A stretch of DNA of 64,000 nt from Thiomicrorhabdus sp. Kp2 (GTDB lineage: Bacteria > Pseudomonadota > Gammaproteobacteria > Thiomicrospirales > Thiomicrospiraceae), in NCBI RefSeq assembly GCF_000478585.1, contig NZ_ARWI01000001.1:496001-560000 (forward strand), written 5' to 3'. Positions 26,290 to 35,412 of this stretch are shown one piece after another. Each line of letters begins with the position of its first letter. The stretch's first letter is position 1. The notes beneath the pieces are model-generated. The model ran no database searches. It was not told where the DNA came from and worked only from the letters and a program-made list of their open reading frames with translations. A program made the translations under genes and the position numbers.

Positions 26290-27654
26290 TTACTGCAATT
26301 GCTCTGCACTTTTTTTGTGTTTAGACATCATATCTACCAGATCTACTCCCATTAATTTTCCATCAACCACTCGCCATTGACCATGAATCATTAATCTATC
26401 AACCGCTTGTGCTCCGCACATAATTAGAGCCGCAAGTGGATCGCCCGCACCTGAAAAACGTAACCCATCTAATTTAAACAGCGCAATATCAGCTTGTTTA
26501 CCAACCGTAATTTCGCCAATATCATCTCGCCCTAAACAGGCGGCAGAACCTTTTGTTGCCCAGCGTAAAACATCTAGATGAGTCACTTCATCAGCTTGAT
26601 AACGCAATCTTTGAATTAACAGAGCTTGCCTAACTTCTGAAATCATATTAGAACCATCATTTGAAGCAGAACCATCCACACCAATTCCTACTGAACAACC
26701 TGCTTGTTCAAGCTCAATCCCACGACAAATTCCTGAAGCAAGTACCATATTGGAAGAAGGACAATGACTGATTCCCACTCGATTAGCACCTAAACGCTTA
26801 ACCTCTTCATCATTAAAATGTATACCGTGTGCCAGCCATACTTTGTCATTTAGCCAACCCACTTTCTCTAAATAATCTAAAGGTCTTAAACCAAACATTT
26901 TGATACAAAAATTATTTTCATCTTCAGTTTCTGCTAAATGGGTGTGCATCATTACGTCGTATTTTTGAGCCAATTGAGCCGTTTGTTTCATTAAATCTTC
27001 TGTTACTGAAAACGGAGAGCAAGGCGCAAGTGCAATACGTTCCATCGCACCTGGTAGTTTGTTATGGTAGGTTTTAATTAATCGTTCACTATCATCCAAA
27101 ATTACTTTTTCTGTCTGCACGGTGTTTTGTGGTGGTAAACCTCCTTGTTCTTCACCCAGGCTCATGGAACCGCGCGTTAAATGTACTCTCATACCCAGTT
27201 TTCTGGCGGCTTCTATTTGAATATCAATGGCATTTTCTAACCCATCGGTAAATAAATAGTGATGATCTGAAGCGGTAGTGCAACCAGAAAGCATGAGTTC
27301 TGACATGGCTAAAGTAGAGGCAATTTGCATATGGTCACTTTTAAGACCAGACCAAACAGGATAAAGTGTTTTAAGCCAAGGAAACAGCCGCTTATTCAGT
27401 GCTGGTGGGTAAGCTCTAGTGAGTGTTTGATAGAAGTGATGATGAACATTTACCAGGCCTGGTAACATTACTGATTCAGAAGCATCATAAACTTGGCTGT
27501 AATTGCTATTAGGCACTTGCCCTTTTGCAACAAGTTCTATGATTTTATCGTTTTCAACAACAATACCACCCTCGGTATTCTGTTCGTTAGCTGTAAAAAT
27601 AGCGAGGGGATTTTTAATCCAAATGGCATTACTAGTTAATGGAGAACTGGACAT
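26290..27654 (-). CDS. 8-oxoguanine deaminase (amidohydrolase family)
   Basis: Deaminates 8-oxoguanine to urate, a side entry to the pathway. 454 residues. Seen: NVHHHFYQTLTRAYP with the zinc HxH, MHTHLAETEDEN, LAHGIHF and GVDGSASND, matching the Pseudomonas PA0142 class. Related hydroxyatrazine hydrolases share the fold, but the purine neighbours and operator favour 8-oxoguanine. CAGGCCTG 16-mer at 27450-27465 reads LPGLV. Single gene behind operator 5, with 90 bp to the RraA remnant upstream. Confidence 0.85.
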   Translation of the reverse strand: MSSSPLTSNAIWIKNPLAIFTANEQNTEGGIVVENDKIIELVAKGQVPNSNYSQVYDASESVMLPGLVNVHHHFYQTLTRAYPPALNKRLFPWLKTLYPVWSGLKSDHMQIASTLAMSELMLSGCTTASDHHYLFTDGLENAIDIQIEAARKLGMRVHLTRGSMSLGEEQGGLPPQNTVQTEKVILDDSERLIKTYHNKLPGAMERIALAPCSPFSVTEDLMKQTAQLAQKYDVMMHTHLAETEDENNFCIKMFGLRPLDYLEKVGWLNDKVWLAHGIHFNDEEVKRLGANRVGISHCPSSNMVLASGICRGIELEQAGCSVGIGVDGSASNDGSNMISEVRQALLIQRLRYQADEVTHLDVLRWATKGSAACLGRDDIGEITVGKQADIALFKLDGLRFSGAGDPLAALIMCGAQAVDRLMIHGQWRVVDGKLMGVDLVDMMSKHKKSAEQLQ

Positions 27655-27689
27655 ATCACACCTTTAAATTGGGTACATAATTGCAAGTT

Positions 27690-27701
27690 ATTGTACACAA
27701 T
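27690..27701. promoter_or_regulatory. GntR operator 5 (ATTGTACACAAT)
   Basis: Palindrome with one central mismatch, 36 bp upstream of the 8-oxoguanine deaminase start. Confidence 0.66.
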
Positions 27702-27744
27702 TTAAAGCGTTAACTAAAGTCCATCAAAACTTTATTACCAAGTG

Positions 27745-28280
27745 CTATTCCATGTTTTTAAATGCCAAGTTAAAGTCCGCATTAAATTCAGAAATAGAAT
27801 CAGGAGTGAGCAAAATACCGTCTTCATCTGCATATATAAACATTCCAGGCTCTATATTTAAACCATGAAATGCGAGAGATAAACCCTCTTCAGCTTCGGC
27901 TTGCATAAGCCCTTTCATAGGACAACTGCCTAATGCCCAAACCGCTAAAGGCAAGGTTTTAATAATTGCCGTATCACGAATATAACCGTTAATGACCATA
28001 CCACGCCAACCATTTTCTACCGCAATAACCGCCATTTTATCGCCCATAACTGCGCCATAATCAGCAGCCGCATCAACAAATAAAACACGGCCTTTACCAG
28101 GCTGTCTTAGAATTTCCCAAAACTTAGCATTTCCCAAAACTTAGCATTTTCACGAAATATCTTTAATGTATAAATAGGAGCAGCAACACTGGCTGAACCA
28201 CCGTAAGATTTAAAAACAGGATTAGCAACTTGTAAAACATCTCGGTACTGGTCGCAAATATCTGGGGTACCTAAATTCAT
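27745..28280 (-). pseudogene. RraA-like gene frameshifted by a 17-bp tandem duplication
   Basis: The first part (from ATG 28280, with GAGAG upstream) reads NLGTPDICDQYRDVLQV and NPVFKSYGG...FRENAKFWE, then runs out of frame and stops. The second part in another frame resumes at NAKFWEILRQ and continues GKGRVLFVDAAADYGAVMGD to the end. Between them a 17-bp unit is present twice. Removing one copy gives exactly 173 codons (172 aa plus stop), the size of RraA/4-hydroxy-4-methyl-2-oxoglutarate aldolase-like proteins. The role in ureide breakdown is unknown. The two copies are identical, so the lesion is recent or a sequencing artefact. Confidence 0.87.
28113..28146. repeat. 17-bp perfect tandem duplication inside the RraA-like gene
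   Basis: TTTCCCAAAACTTAGCA at 28113-28129 is repeated exactly at 28130-28146. Being 17 bp it shifts the reading frame by minus one. Confidence 0.95.
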
Positions 28281-28290
28281 AATGCACTCT

Positions 28291-29529
28291 CTATTTATTA
28301 ATGCTTTGTTTAGCTGCATAACATTGAGCTAACTTTTCTAACGCAATAAAGGTTGTGTTAACAGCTATTTCAGCGTCTTGTTCACTAACATACTCATCAG
28401 GGTGATGACTTATTCCGCCTTTACAGCGTACAAATAACATAGCAATATCGGTAATTTCTGCAAAACTCATTGCGTCATGACCTGCTCCACTCACAAGTGA
28501 ACGAACATGAATTTTTTGTTGAGCGATAGACTCTTCAAATAAGATTCTAAAATCAGGATGACAATGACGCGCTGGCGCCCAGTGATAATCTTTCCAATAA
28601 ATTTCTACATCTCTTTGCATACTAATGCCCTCAGAAGTATGAAATATTAGATTCATAACCTTCTCTTTTAAGGCATCGTTATCGCTGCGAATATCGACCG
28701 TAAACTCTACCAGGCCTGGTATAACATTGACCGCTCCAGGATAGGTTTTTAGATGCCCTACTGTGGCAACTAGATTATGTTGTTGGGCATTTTTTTCTAT
28801 CATAAGAATGACTTCAGCGGCCGCCGCAAGTGCATCATGCCTTAAGTTCATTGGCACGGTACCAGCATGACCCGCCTCACCTTCAATAGTCACCTTAAAA
28901 CGTCTTGCTCCAGCAATTGCAGTAACAATCCCTACAGGTAAATCTTCTGATTCAAGAACGGGGCCTTGTTCCATGTGGATTTCCCAATAACCCAATAGAT
29001 TATCACCCACACGAGATGCTTTACGGTAATCACGACCTGTGAACCCATTAGAGTCTAGTGCTTTCTCTAAAGTTTCACCCACTGCATTGGTTAACTCTAA
29101 GGTGTCATCGGTCCAATGGCCAACAATAGCTTTACTACCCAGCATTGAAGCATCAAAACTCACCCCTTCTTCGTCTCCAATACCAACAATTTCTAAATTA
29201 AAAGGTAAATTAAGACCTTCTTTTTGAACCTTTGTAACAATCTCTATACCAATCATGACACCCAAAACGCCATCAAACTTTCCAGCATTTGGAATGGTAT
29301 CGAGATGCGAGCCAATAATCAGTGTTGGTGCATTTTCATCGCCACATGAAAGTTTTCCCCAAAGATTACCAACCGCATCAATTCGTGTGATCATGCCAGA
29401 ATCTTGCATCCAGCTTGCAACTAAATCCAACCCCTTTCTATAAGAGGGCGACAAATAGAGTCTAGAAATACCTACGGGACTATCAGAAACTTTTGCTAGC
29501 TCCTCACAACGTTTAATAACGCTATACAT
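28291..29529 (-). CDS. allantoate amidohydrolase-like M20 metallohydrolase
   Basis: Zinc or manganese amidohydrolase of the AllC/HpxK/N-carbamoyl amino acid hydrolase family. 412 residues. Seen: IIGSHLDTIPNAGKFDG with metal His and Asp, GIGDEEG, HIEQGPVLE and SGAGHDAMSF. Family members act on allantoate, ureidoglycine, ureidoglycolate or N-carbamoyl amino acids. The next gene in the operon is a ureidoglycine-glyoxylate transaminase, so allantoate to ureidoglycine is the fitting reaction. CAGGCCTG at 28711-28718. Confidence 0.85.
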   Translation of the reverse strand: MYSVIKRCEELAKVSDSPVGISRLYLSPSYRKGLDLVASWMQDSGMITRIDAVGNLWGKLSCGDENAPTLIIGSHLDTIPNAGKFDGVLGVMIGIEIVTKVQKEGLNLPFNLEIVGIGDEEGVSFDASMLGSKAIVGHWTDDTLELTNAVGETLEKALDSNGFTGRDYRKASRVGDNLLGYWEIHMEQGPVLESEDLPVGIVTAIAGARRFKVTIEGEAGHAGTVPMNLRHDALAAAAEVILMIEKNAQQHNLVATVGHLKTYPGAVNVIPGLVEFTVDIRSDNDALKEKVMNLIFHTSEGISMQRDVEIYWKDYHWAPARHCHPDFRILFEESIAQQKIHVRSLVSGAGHDAMSFAEITDIAMLFVRCKGGISHHPDEYVSEQDAEIAVNTTFIALEKLAQCYAAKQSINK

Positions 29530-29535
29530 TCTTTA

Positions 29536-30774
29536 TCACCCTTGCGCCTCACTTTGATAGTGGTGCATCGCTCTATCAACCGCTTCACCCATAGGTAGTT
29601 TATGCCCCATTCTTCGTAAGACATTTTCAAGCGCTGAAAGAGTGGTTAATACAGCATCTTTTTTGGCGTTATAGCCCATAGTACCAATTCGCCATACCTT
29701 ACCTTTAAGCGGGCCAAACGAGGTTCCTATCTCAATCCCAAAATCTAATAACATACTATGTCTAACTGCTTCGCCATCAACCGAATCAGGAATGACAACC
29801 CCTACAATATTGTTCATTTTATGGTTTTGGTCACCATAAATTTCTAGATTCATACCCTCAAGCCCAGAGCGCATTGCATCACCGTTTAACTTATGACGAG
29901 CAATACATTTATCTTGACCTTCTAGCAAAACAATACGCGCGCATTCTCTCGCACAATACAACATACTTGATGCTTCCGTATGATGGTTAAGCCGCTCAAC
30001 GCCCCAGTAATCCAAAATCATTGGAAGATCAAAATAGTTTGAACGGATAATTTGACCTACACTGTCTTTATGATGCGCATCGCGAATTCCTGCTTCCACA
30101 TGACGACGTTTATTGACTTCTGCCACATATCGATCACTCAAAGTAATTGGAGCACTTCCCGATGGACCACCTAAACATTTTTGTAAACCAACAGAAACGG
30201 CATCTAACCCCCAAGCATCAACTTCAAAAGGATTCCCTGAAATAGAAGCCGTTGCATCTGAATAAAACAACACATCATAACGTTTGCAAATTTCACCAAT
30301 GTCTTCCAAAGGTTGCAACATTGTCGTAGAGGTGTCACCTTGTACCAAAGCTAATACTTTGGGTTGAACTTGTTTAATGGCCTCTTCAATTTGTTCAGGT
30401 TTAAAGACCTCTCCCCACGGAGCTTCAATAACATGCACATCCGCACCACAACGTATAGCTATCTCTTTTAATAGATGACCAAAACGACCAAAAACAGGTA
30501 CTAATACTTTATCCCCAGGAGTTATTACTGAAACCAAAACCGCCTCAATGCCAGCACGAGAAGTACCGTCAATTAATAAGGTCGCTTCATTTTGCGTTTT
30601 GAAAATCTGACGGTATAGAACCTGTGTTTCATTCATGTACTCAGTCATTGATGGGTCATATTGACCAACCAACTGAGCCGACATAGCTCTTAAGACCCTT
30701 GGGTCAGCATTAATTGGTCCAGGCCCCATTAATAAGCGTGCTGGCGGATTAATTTGATCAAACGTAACTGCCAT
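29536..30774 (-). CDS. pucG: (S)-ureidoglycine-glyoxylate aminotransferase (PucG/HpxJ type)
   Basis: PLP enzyme that moves the amino group of ureidoglycine to glyoxylate, giving oxalurate and glycine. 412 residues. Seen: NPPARLLMGPGPINADPRVL, TSRAGIEAVLVSV, the PLP lysine in VGLQKCLGGPSG, and EIGTSFGPLKGKVWRIG. The fold is shared with alanine-glyoxylate aminotransferases; the ureide neighbours decide the call. It sits 6 bp upstream of the AllC-like gene in the operon. Confidence 0.86.
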   Translation of the reverse strand: MAVTFDQINPPARLLMGPGPINADPRVLRAMSAQLVGQYDPSMTEYMNETQVLYRQIFKTQNEATLLIDGTSRAGIEAVLVSVITPGDKVLVPVFGRFGHLLKEIAIRCGADVHVIEAPWGEVFKPEQIEEAIKQVQPKVLALVQGDTSTTMLQPLEDIGEICKRYDVLFYSDATASISGNPFEVDAWGLDAVSVGLQKCLGGPSGSAPITLSDRYVAEVNKRRHVEAGIRDAHHKDSVGQIIRSNYFDLPMILDYWGVERLNHHTEASSMLYCARECARIVLLEGQDKCIARHKLNGDAMRSGLEGMNLEIYGDQNHKMNNIVGVVIPDSVDGEAVRHSMLLDFGIEIGTSFGPLKGKVWRIGTMGYNAKKDAVLTTLSALENVLRRMGHKLPMGEAVDRAMHHYQSEAQG

Positions 30775-30776
30775 TT

Positions 30777-31601
30777 TTATACTCCTAAACCTTGTGTAAA
30801 CATACGAATACTTGTAACTAATAAAACTGCTGCAAAAACTTTTTTGAGCGTTGCGGGGTTTAGCCTTTGAGCAAGACTCACCCCTACTGGTGCAAATAAA
30901 ACCGTTAAGGGAATAATCGCCAATAAACTGGGGAGACTAATTGCCCCATAGGTACCTACTGGGCTACCTTCTGGTGAACCCCCTAATATAAGCATCATTA
31001 ATGCACCTGGCAGGGCAATAATCAAACCAAAAGCCGCCGCTGTGCCGACCGCACGATGGGTAACAAAACTAAACTTACTCAACACGGGTACACCCAGTGT
31101 GCCACCACCTATTCCAATCATGACTGATAAAAAACCAATCACACTGGCTACGGATTTTTGTATCCATTTAACGGGTAAATCGATTGTATTGGGTTTTGTT
31201 TCTAGCAACATACGAACAGACACAAAACCAGCAATAATGGCAAACAGAAGAATAAATATTGAACTTTTGTAAACAGATATAAGTAGTCCACCAAGAACCA
31301 CACCTACTAACAACCAAGGCCACCAATTTTTAATCAAATCCCAGTCAACATTACCTTTGGCGTGATGTGAGCGAATAGAGCTGATTGAAGTTGGAACAAT
31401 AGTCGCCAGCGAAGTCCCCGTTGCTAAACTCATGGCACCAACGCTATCCATACCTAGAGTCTGAAAAACAAAATAAAGGACAGGAACAATAACAATTCCT
31501 CCTCCAACACCAAGCAGGCCTGCCAATAATCCACCTAATACACCCGTTGCCATTAATGAAAGCATTAAAGGCAAAAAATCCATAAAACTCATATCCATCA
31601 T
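30777..31601 (-). CDS. TauE/SafE (TSUP) family membrane permease
   Basis: Membrane transporter with about eight hydrophobic helices, 274 residues. Seen: GGLLAGLLGVGGGIVIVPVL and the repeated SVMIGIGGGTLGVPVL, both TSUP signatures. Substrates of this family are usually small sulfur or organic anions. Within this operon, between the aminotransferase and the oxamate hydrolase, export or import of an anion such as oxalate, oxamate or glyoxylate is possible; that is inference. Overlaps the HpxW gene by 4 bp. Confidence 0.85.
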   Translation of the reverse strand: MMDMSFMDFLPLMLSLMATGVLGGLLAGLLGVGGGIVIVPVLYFVFQTLGMDSVGAMSLATGTSLATIVPTSISSIRSHHAKGNVDWDLIKNWWPWLLVGVVLGGLLISVYKSSIFILLFAIIAGFVSVRMLLETKPNTIDLPVKWIQKSVASVIGFLSVMIGIGGGTLGVPVLSKFSFVTHRAVGTAAAFGLIIALPGALMMLILGGSPEGSPVGTYGAISLPSLLAIIPLTVLFAPVGVSLAQRLNPATLKKVFAAVLLVTSIRMFTQGLGV

Positions 31602-33175
31602 TCAACGCCCTCAACCAAAGCACTACCGTCACTTCTTGGATCGGTACCCGCTTTAACCAGGCCTGATTTCTCAATAATAATGGCTCCTGCGTGTCCCATC
31701 ATTTCAGCGAGGTCTTCAACAGCTTCTATATCATGTCCCATTGCGGATAATTGATTTCCAATTCTGTCTGCAAGAGCCTGCTCTAATTTCAAATTATTTT
31801 GTGAATCACCCCAAGTACGCCCAAGCAACCATCTAGGTTCTGAAATAGCCTGACTTGGTGAAAGTTTTAAATCTGTCATTCGGCTAAATATAGCGGCTTG
31901 AGTCTGAGGCTGCCCTTCGCCCCCCATGGTTCCATAAACCATTCGGCTACCATCTTTAAATAAACACATTGCAGGGTTCAAAGTGGTAAAGGGTTTAACT
32001 CTGGGCGCAAGCTCATTAACATGCCCCTCTTGCAAACTAAAACCAACACCGCGGTTATTCCATACAAGTCCATATTCTGGAATAACCACCCCAGAACCAA
32101 ACTCCCAATACAAACTTTGAATGTAGCTGACCATTACACCCTTCTCATCAACAGCCCCCATCCAAATAGTATCACCAGGTTTTGCTTGATACGGCCATGC
32201 CATCGCTCTTTTAGAATCTATTTTGCTAGCAAGTCCATTTAGAAACGTTTCATCAAGTAAATCGTTTAAATCACAAACTAATCGCTGTGAATCTGTGACA
32301 AATTTATCTCGTAAAATAAAAGCCTGCTTAGTGCATTCAACTAGATGGTGAACTCGCTCTAACTCACTCCAATCATCTTGGTATACTCGGTCATATAAAG
32401 CCAAAATAATTAATGAAGCTACGCCTTGAGTTGGCGCGCATAAATTAAATAAGCTTCCCTTAGAAATATCACTTTGCAGTGGTTCTACTATTTGTGCTTT
32501 AAAGGCATTTAAATCACTTTCTGCAAGTAGGCTTCCCGCTTCTTGTAGACGTTTAGCTATTGTTTTAGCAATTTTGCCTTGGTAGAAGTCTTCTAAACCA
32601 TTTTCAATAAGCGCTTCAAATAAGTTTACCAGGCCTGGTTGTTTTAAAATTTCACCTTCAACTAACGGTTTTTCATCATTTAAAAAAGTTGATGCAAATC
32701 CTGGAACATCAATAAGTTCTGTTAATTTTGACCGCGTTGTTCTGGATAAGGTTTCAGTAATTTCTACACCATTTTTAGCATGACTTAAAGCATCTTTAAG
32801 CAACCAAGATAAATCTGTTTTAGAACCCAAATGCTCTTCTGACCACTTTAAAGCTAAGCTCCAACCTGAAACAGCACCTGCAATAGTTATTGCGGCTTTA
32901 CCTCCACGAGTTGGAAGTGTTTTAAAGCTTGAATAAGCTCTAGGAGTTGCTGCTATAGCAGAAAATCCAGCTGCATCAATCGCAACAGGTTTTTCTCCTG
33001 GTTTATGAATTAACCAAAAACCATCACCACCTAAACCTGTCATATGAGGATAAGCCACTGAAATTGTAGTGGCTGCTGCAACCATCGCTTCAACCGCATT
33101 ACCACCCTGCTGCAAGATTTTCATACCAGCCTGAGTAGCTAAGTGATGAGATGCCGTAAACGCAACTTGTGCCAT
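31598..33175 (-). CDS. hpxW: gamma-glutamyltransferase-fold hydrolase, probable oxamate amidohydrolase
   Basis: Ntn-hydrolase of the GGT family. 525 residues, self-cleaving type; the probable nucleophile is Thr336 in PGDTIWMGAVD. Seen also: NAVEAMVAAA, GLGGDGFWLI, GSRMVYGTMGGEGQPQTQA. In Klebsiella the HpxW member cuts oxamate to oxalate and ammonia at the end of the oxalurate branch. Oxalurate is the product of the PucG-type enzyme beside it, so this assignment fits, but true GGT cannot be excluded by eye. Two CAGGCCTG copies (31658, 32630). Abuts the amidase gene without a gap. Confidence 0.78.
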   Translation of the reverse strand: MAQVAFTASHHLATQAGMKILQQGGNAVEAMVAAATTISVAYPHMTGLGGDGFWLIHKPGEKPVAIDAAGFSAIAATPRAYSSFKTLPTRGGKAAITIAGAVSGWSLALKWSEEHLGSKTDLSWLLKDALSHAKNGVEITETLSRTTRSKLTELIDVPGFASTFLNDEKPLVEGEILKQPGLVNLFEALIENGLEDFYQGKIAKTIAKRLQEAGSLLAESDLNAFKAQIVEPLQSDISKGSLFNLCAPTQGVASLIILALYDRVYQDDWSELERVHHLVECTKQAFILRDKFVTDSQRLVCDLNDLLDETFLNGLASKIDSKRAMAWPYQAKPGDTIWMGAVDEKGVMVSYIQSLYWEFGSGVVIPEYGLVWNNRGVGFSLQEGHVNELAPRVKPFTTLNPAMCLFKDGSRMVYGTMGGEGQPQTQAAIFSRMTDLKLSPSQAISEPRWLLGRTWGDSQNNLKLEQALADRIGNQLSAMGHDIEAVEDLAEMMGHAGAIIIEKSGLVKAGTDPRSDGSALVEGVE

Positions 33176-34363
33176 CTATTTTGTTCCTATTATTTGTTTG
33201 GCTAAATGAATCAATGCCAAATCTGAATGTTTTGCACCAATTAAAGAGAGCCCCCAAGGAGCCGATTCCTTTTCCAGGACGGGTAAATGCAGCTGCGGTC
33301 TTCCTGACAGACCCGCCAAGGCGGTTAGCCCCATTAGCTGAATACGATACTCATCCATGAACTCGCTTGACGACTCTATCAATGGTGCCGCACCAGGCGT
33401 AGTAGGTAAAAGCAAAACCGTTGAATCATCTATCAATACCTTATTTAAGGTTTCAATCACCTCTGCTTGAATGATTTTCGCATCCAAAACATTTTGGTCA
33501 GTGATGGTTTTACACCACTCAAATCGAGCTTGAATATCAGGTGAAAAAGTCGGAGAAATTGATTCAATCCATGCGCCATGAGTTTGCCATATTTCAGCTC
33601 CCTGCAAAGTTCGAAAGGCCTGACTAGCTTTTTTATAAAACGATTCGTCAAATTTAATTTCTTTAACTGTTTTAAAGTGATGACTTCTCTCTGTAAGCCA
33701 AGCATCAATATCTGTATGCCAAATTACATGATGATTAATAACAGGCTTTAGAATAACGAGTTGTTCTAATGTCTTTTTTACCTTCTGAAGCGGCAAAAGT
33801 ACTTCAGCCGTCAACCTAAGCGTATCAATATCCCTGGTTAACCAACCTACTGTGTCAAAAGAGGGTGCTAATGGAACCATGTTATCCATAGCCACTTCAC
33901 CATGAGTTGGTCTCAAACCAAACAGACCGTTATAACTTGCTGGAACTCTTATTGAACCACCAGTATCCGTTCCTAAACCGATATCCGCACAACCTGATGC
34001 AACGGCAACTGCCGAACCGCTAGTAGAACCACCTGGTAATCTATCTTGGGCTTTATGATTAATAGGTGTGCCAAAATGAATATTAGAGCCATTTAAACTG
34101 TAAGCTAACTCATCGGTTAATGACTTACCTATAACAGTGGCGCCATTCTCTAGCAATGTTTCAACTGCCGATGCAGTGTTTTGAGGTATCTCGTGTGTTA
34201 ACAACCAATCTGGATTACCAGCATAAGTGGGTATTCCCTTAATATGAAATAGATCCTTAACAGCTATTTTCATATTTGATAATGCACCGTAATGAACCCC
34301 TCGCTTCATATTCAGCTTCAGAATTAGCCCTGTATTTATATCTAAACTATTCAACACCACCAC
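33176..34363 (-). CDS. amidase-signature hydrolase (HpxY/AtzF-like)
   Basis: Amidase of the AS family. 395 residues, GTG start next to a GGTGAGG ribosome site. Seen: the Lys-cisSer-Ser triad as Lys36 (VKDLFHIKG), Ser113 (PGGSTSGSA) and Ser137 (GTDTGGSIR). In purine clusters of enterobacteria an amidase accompanies HpxW. Here it leads the operon amidase-hpxW-TSUP-pucG-allC-rraA, directly below two adjacent GntR operators. A role in breaking oxalurate or another ureide is likely but unproven. No GatC-like HpxX partner is seen. Confidence 0.8.
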   Translation of the reverse strand: MVVLNSLDINTGLILKLNMKRGVHYGALSNMKIAVKDLFHIKGIPTYAGNPDWLLTHEIPQNTASAVETLLENGATVIGKSLTDELAYSLNGSNIHFGTPINHKAQDRLPGGSTSGSAVAVASGCADIGLGTDTGGSIRVPASYNGLFGLRPTHGEVAMDNMVPLAPSFDTVGWLTRDIDTLRLTAEVLLPLQKVKKTLEQLVILKPVINHHVIWHTDIDAWLTERSHHFKTVKEIKFDESFYKKASQAFRTLQGAEIWQTHGAWIESISPTFSPDIQARFEWCKTITDQNVLDAKIIQAEVIETLNKVLIDDSTVLLLPTTPGAAPLIESSSEFMDEYRIQLMGLTALAGLSGRPQLHLPVLEKESAPWGLSLIGAKHSDLALIHLAKQIIGTK

Positions 34364-34376
34364 GCCTCACCTTATT

Positions 34377-34399
34377 TTGTATACATAATTGTACACAAT
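34377..34399. promoter_or_regulatory. double GntR operator upstream of the amidase operon
   Basis: TTGTATACAT (34377-34386) and ATTGTACACAAT (34388-34399) lie side by side, centres 12 bp apart, 14 bp upstream of the start codon. This is the only place with two abutting sites. The remaining gap to 34594 has no gene. Confidence 0.66.
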
Positions 34400-34594
34400 T
34401 TAGTTTTAAAATCAATTTCCCAATTTGAGTTAATTTCACTTTTGCTCGATATCTAATATAAAACAGTGATATGACCCCAAATACAAAGCTCAAAAATACC
34501 GTATTCCTACTTATCTTTATTTTGAGGTTCTAGATAGCAACATTAACGTTATAATGACTTCTATGATTTAATTTAATTACTCTGACAGACACGT

Positions 34595-35191
34595 ATGACG
34601 ACAAAACAGCCACAAAGCCTAGACCTACACATCGGTAAAATCATTCACAATGCTCGAAAAAACCAGAGCCTAACCATTGCGGATATCGCTCAGCAGTCTG
34701 GCATAAGTAGAGGGATGTTAAGTAAAATTGAAAATGGTCAGGTTTCTCCAAGCTTGGATTCTCTTCAAAAAATATCCCGTGCTTTGGGGTTGCCTATTTC
34801 TGCATTTTTTAAAGAGTTTGATAATGAAGAGAGCCAAGCACAGCTGGTTCGCTCAAATGAAAAGCTTGAGGTCGTGCGGAGGGGCACTAAGGTTGGCCAT
34901 ACTTACCATTTATTAGCCTACAATAATGGCCCTAGAAAAACATTTGAGCCCTTTCTCATTTCTTTAGATAACAAAAGTGAAGTTTTTCCCTCCTTTAGTC
35001 ATGAAGGAACCGTCTTTATGTATTTACTTGAAGGTGAGATGATTTATCGTCACGGGAAAAAAACCTATCACATGAAACCTGGTGACTCTTTGACTTACGA
35101 TGCAACCATCTCTCACGGTCCTGAAGAGTTGATAGAAGTTCCTATCCGTTTTCTAAACATCACAATGTATAACCAGCCTGCACCAGAATAG
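34595..35191 (+). CDS. XRE-family regulator with C-terminal cupin
   Basis: Transcription factor with an HTH_3 DNA-binding domain (about 12-66: IADIAQQSGISRGMLSKIENGQ) and a cupin sensor domain (about 110-190: YLLEGEMIYRHG, KPGDSLTYDA). 198 residues. This class often regulates amine or N-methylglutamate clusters and puuR-like systems. Its position just before glnK-amtB and the methylamine operon suggests it controls methylamine use; the inducer could be a pathway intermediate. Inference only. Confidence 0.87.
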   Translation: MTTKQPQSLDLHIGKIIHNARKNQSLTIADIAQQSGISRGMLSKIENGQVSPSLDSLQKISRALGLPISAFFKEFDNEESQAQLVRSNEKLEVVRRGTKVGHTYHLLAYNNGPRKTFEPFLISLDNKSEVFPSFSHEGTVFMYLLEGEMIYRHGKKTYHMKPGDSLTYDATISHGPEELIEVPIRFLNITMYNQPAPE

Positions 35192-35315
35192 CACCCCCTA
35201 CCCTCCTATATAGTGCAACTTTTATTCTTGCCAGGAATAAAAAACAATCAATCTTACCTAACCTATTGAATTAAAATTAATTTTTATTCATGGCACTAAA
35301 CTTCCTAAAGTTCTC

Positions 35316-35336
35316 GTGGTATTTGTTCCATACCAC
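35316..35336. promoter_or_regulatory. inverted repeat upstream of glnK
   Basis: GTGGTAT (35316-35322) and ATACCAC (35330-35336) with a 7-nt spacer. No T-run follows, so an operator is more likely than a terminator. It lies 76 bp before glnK; which protein binds is unknown. Confidence 0.4.
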
Positions 35337-35412
35337 CTTGAATCAGGCTATTTAAACCAGATAGCTTGGTTCATTCTCATTATGTTTGTCTTTTTAACTT
35401 AGGGGTCGCTAT

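Noticed and set aside
35291-35306. Possible sigma-54 promoter before glnK (TGGCACTAAACTTCCT)
   Set aside because: The -24 half is perfect, but the -12 half reads TTCC instead of TTGC, so the essential GC is missing.
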